A DNA stretch of 30,852 bases from Dicyema japonicum. Its lineage: Eukaryota; Dicyemida; Rhombozoa; Dicyemidae. Below, one piece after another: positions 30,485-30,852 of the stretch (positions are counted from its first letter, which is position 1; every line of letters begins with the position of its first letter). The stretch lies in assembly GCA_011109175.1 (NCBI GenBank), contig RDEW01000028.1, positions 167,821 to 198,672 of the forward strand, written 5' to 3'. The notes below the pieces were generated by a model. That model did no database searches and was not told where the DNA came from. It was given only the letters and a program-made list of their open reading frames with translations. The translations under genes and the position numbers were made by a program.

Positions 30485-30852
30485 ACGGGAACTTCACTAT
30501 TCACGATTTACCTGGAAGCTGTTATGAGGGAACTTAGATCGTTATACCAAGGAAAGGCGGAAGAAGTGATCTACGCGGACGATGTAGACCTAATTTCTGA
30601 AGACAAAGAGGTCCTGGAACACCTATTCGAAAAAGCATCAGATGTACTAGGGAAATGGTTTCTTACTGTGAACAGAGAGAAAACATAACTCACAGAAATA
30701 AGAAGGATGAGTAACGTCCTAGAAGAGAAGTGGCGACAAGTAAAGAAACTCGGTTCATCAATGGGAGATAGCGAAGATAATTTACGAGGAAAACTCTAGC
30801 CAATGCTGCGTTATATAAACTGAAGAATCTATAGCTCAATCAAAGAGGTATC
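30485..30852 (+). pseudogene. LINE reverse transcriptase fragment (runs off right edge)
   Basis: The plus strand reads SLFTIYLEAVMRELRSLY, EEVIYADDVDLISEDKEV and ASDVLGKWFLTVNREKT, then a TAA. It resumes LTEIRRMS, VKKLGSSMGDSED and, one frame over, TRKTLANAALYKLKNL with a further stop. It aligns with SPVLFVTYLEAALRD, EVIYADNIDYIS and LGSLLGDAEDI of the LINE at 22.1-25.3 kb and keeps the canonical YADD box that that copy has lost. It starts abruptly at the RT palm, so it is 5'-truncated, and it is inactive. Confidence 0.82.

Overview
The window looks like nuclear DNA from a small, AT-rich animal genome with extremely short spliceosomal introns. Two independent genes, a mitochondrial ribosomal protein gene at the left end and a very large extracellular-matrix-type gene in the middle, are interrupted by GT..AG introns that are mostly 21-28 nt long and very often exactly 23 nt. 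Animal-type EGF, C-type lectin and von Willebrand D domains with introns this small fit dicyemid mesozoans best. That assignment is an inference; no rRNA or mitochondrial marker is present to test it.

Layout. 1-93: the 5' end of a LINE endonuclease on the minus strand. 260-1078: MRPL30 (uL30m) on the plus strand, with one 23-nt intron and a frame-breaking 121-bp tandem duplication. 1079-4200: mostly unassigned, holding two copies of a tRNA-derived SINE-like repeat, a degenerate reverse transcriptase fragment and an unresolved coding-like stretch. 4204-12933: one giant minus-strand gene, about 2,450 residues spread over roughly 50 exons. It encodes a signal peptide, EGF, three C-type lectin domains, four EGF-type domains, seven tandem fibrinogen-like modules of the neurexin-IV/CNTNAP kind, three calcium-binding EGFs, a VWD-C8-TIL unit, a VWC/EGF-like segment and three terminal EGFs. 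No transmembrane segment was seen, so a secreted adhesive or matrix glycoprotein is likely.

From 13.3 kb to the right end the window is essentially a transposon graveyard. It holds a 3'-truncated LINE (endonuclease only), a complete but internally deleted pogo/Tigger-like DNA transposon with terminal inverted repeats, a decayed LINE reverse transcriptase of a second lineage, a nearly full-length endonuclease/RT LINE at 22.1-25.3 kb, two duplicated endonuclease fragments, the C-terminus of a third kind of LINE with a restriction-enzyme-like domain, a minisatellite, and a fourth RT fragment running off the right edge.

A striking technical pattern overlies everything. Nine abutting, near-identical direct duplications (units of 106, 106, 106, 110, 121, 161, 173, about 205 and about 784 bp) occur through the window; two are joined by a single N and several break reading frames. 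They look more like collapsed-haplotype or gap-joining assembly artefacts than biology, so frame breaks at these places should not be read as pseudogenisation without checking reads.
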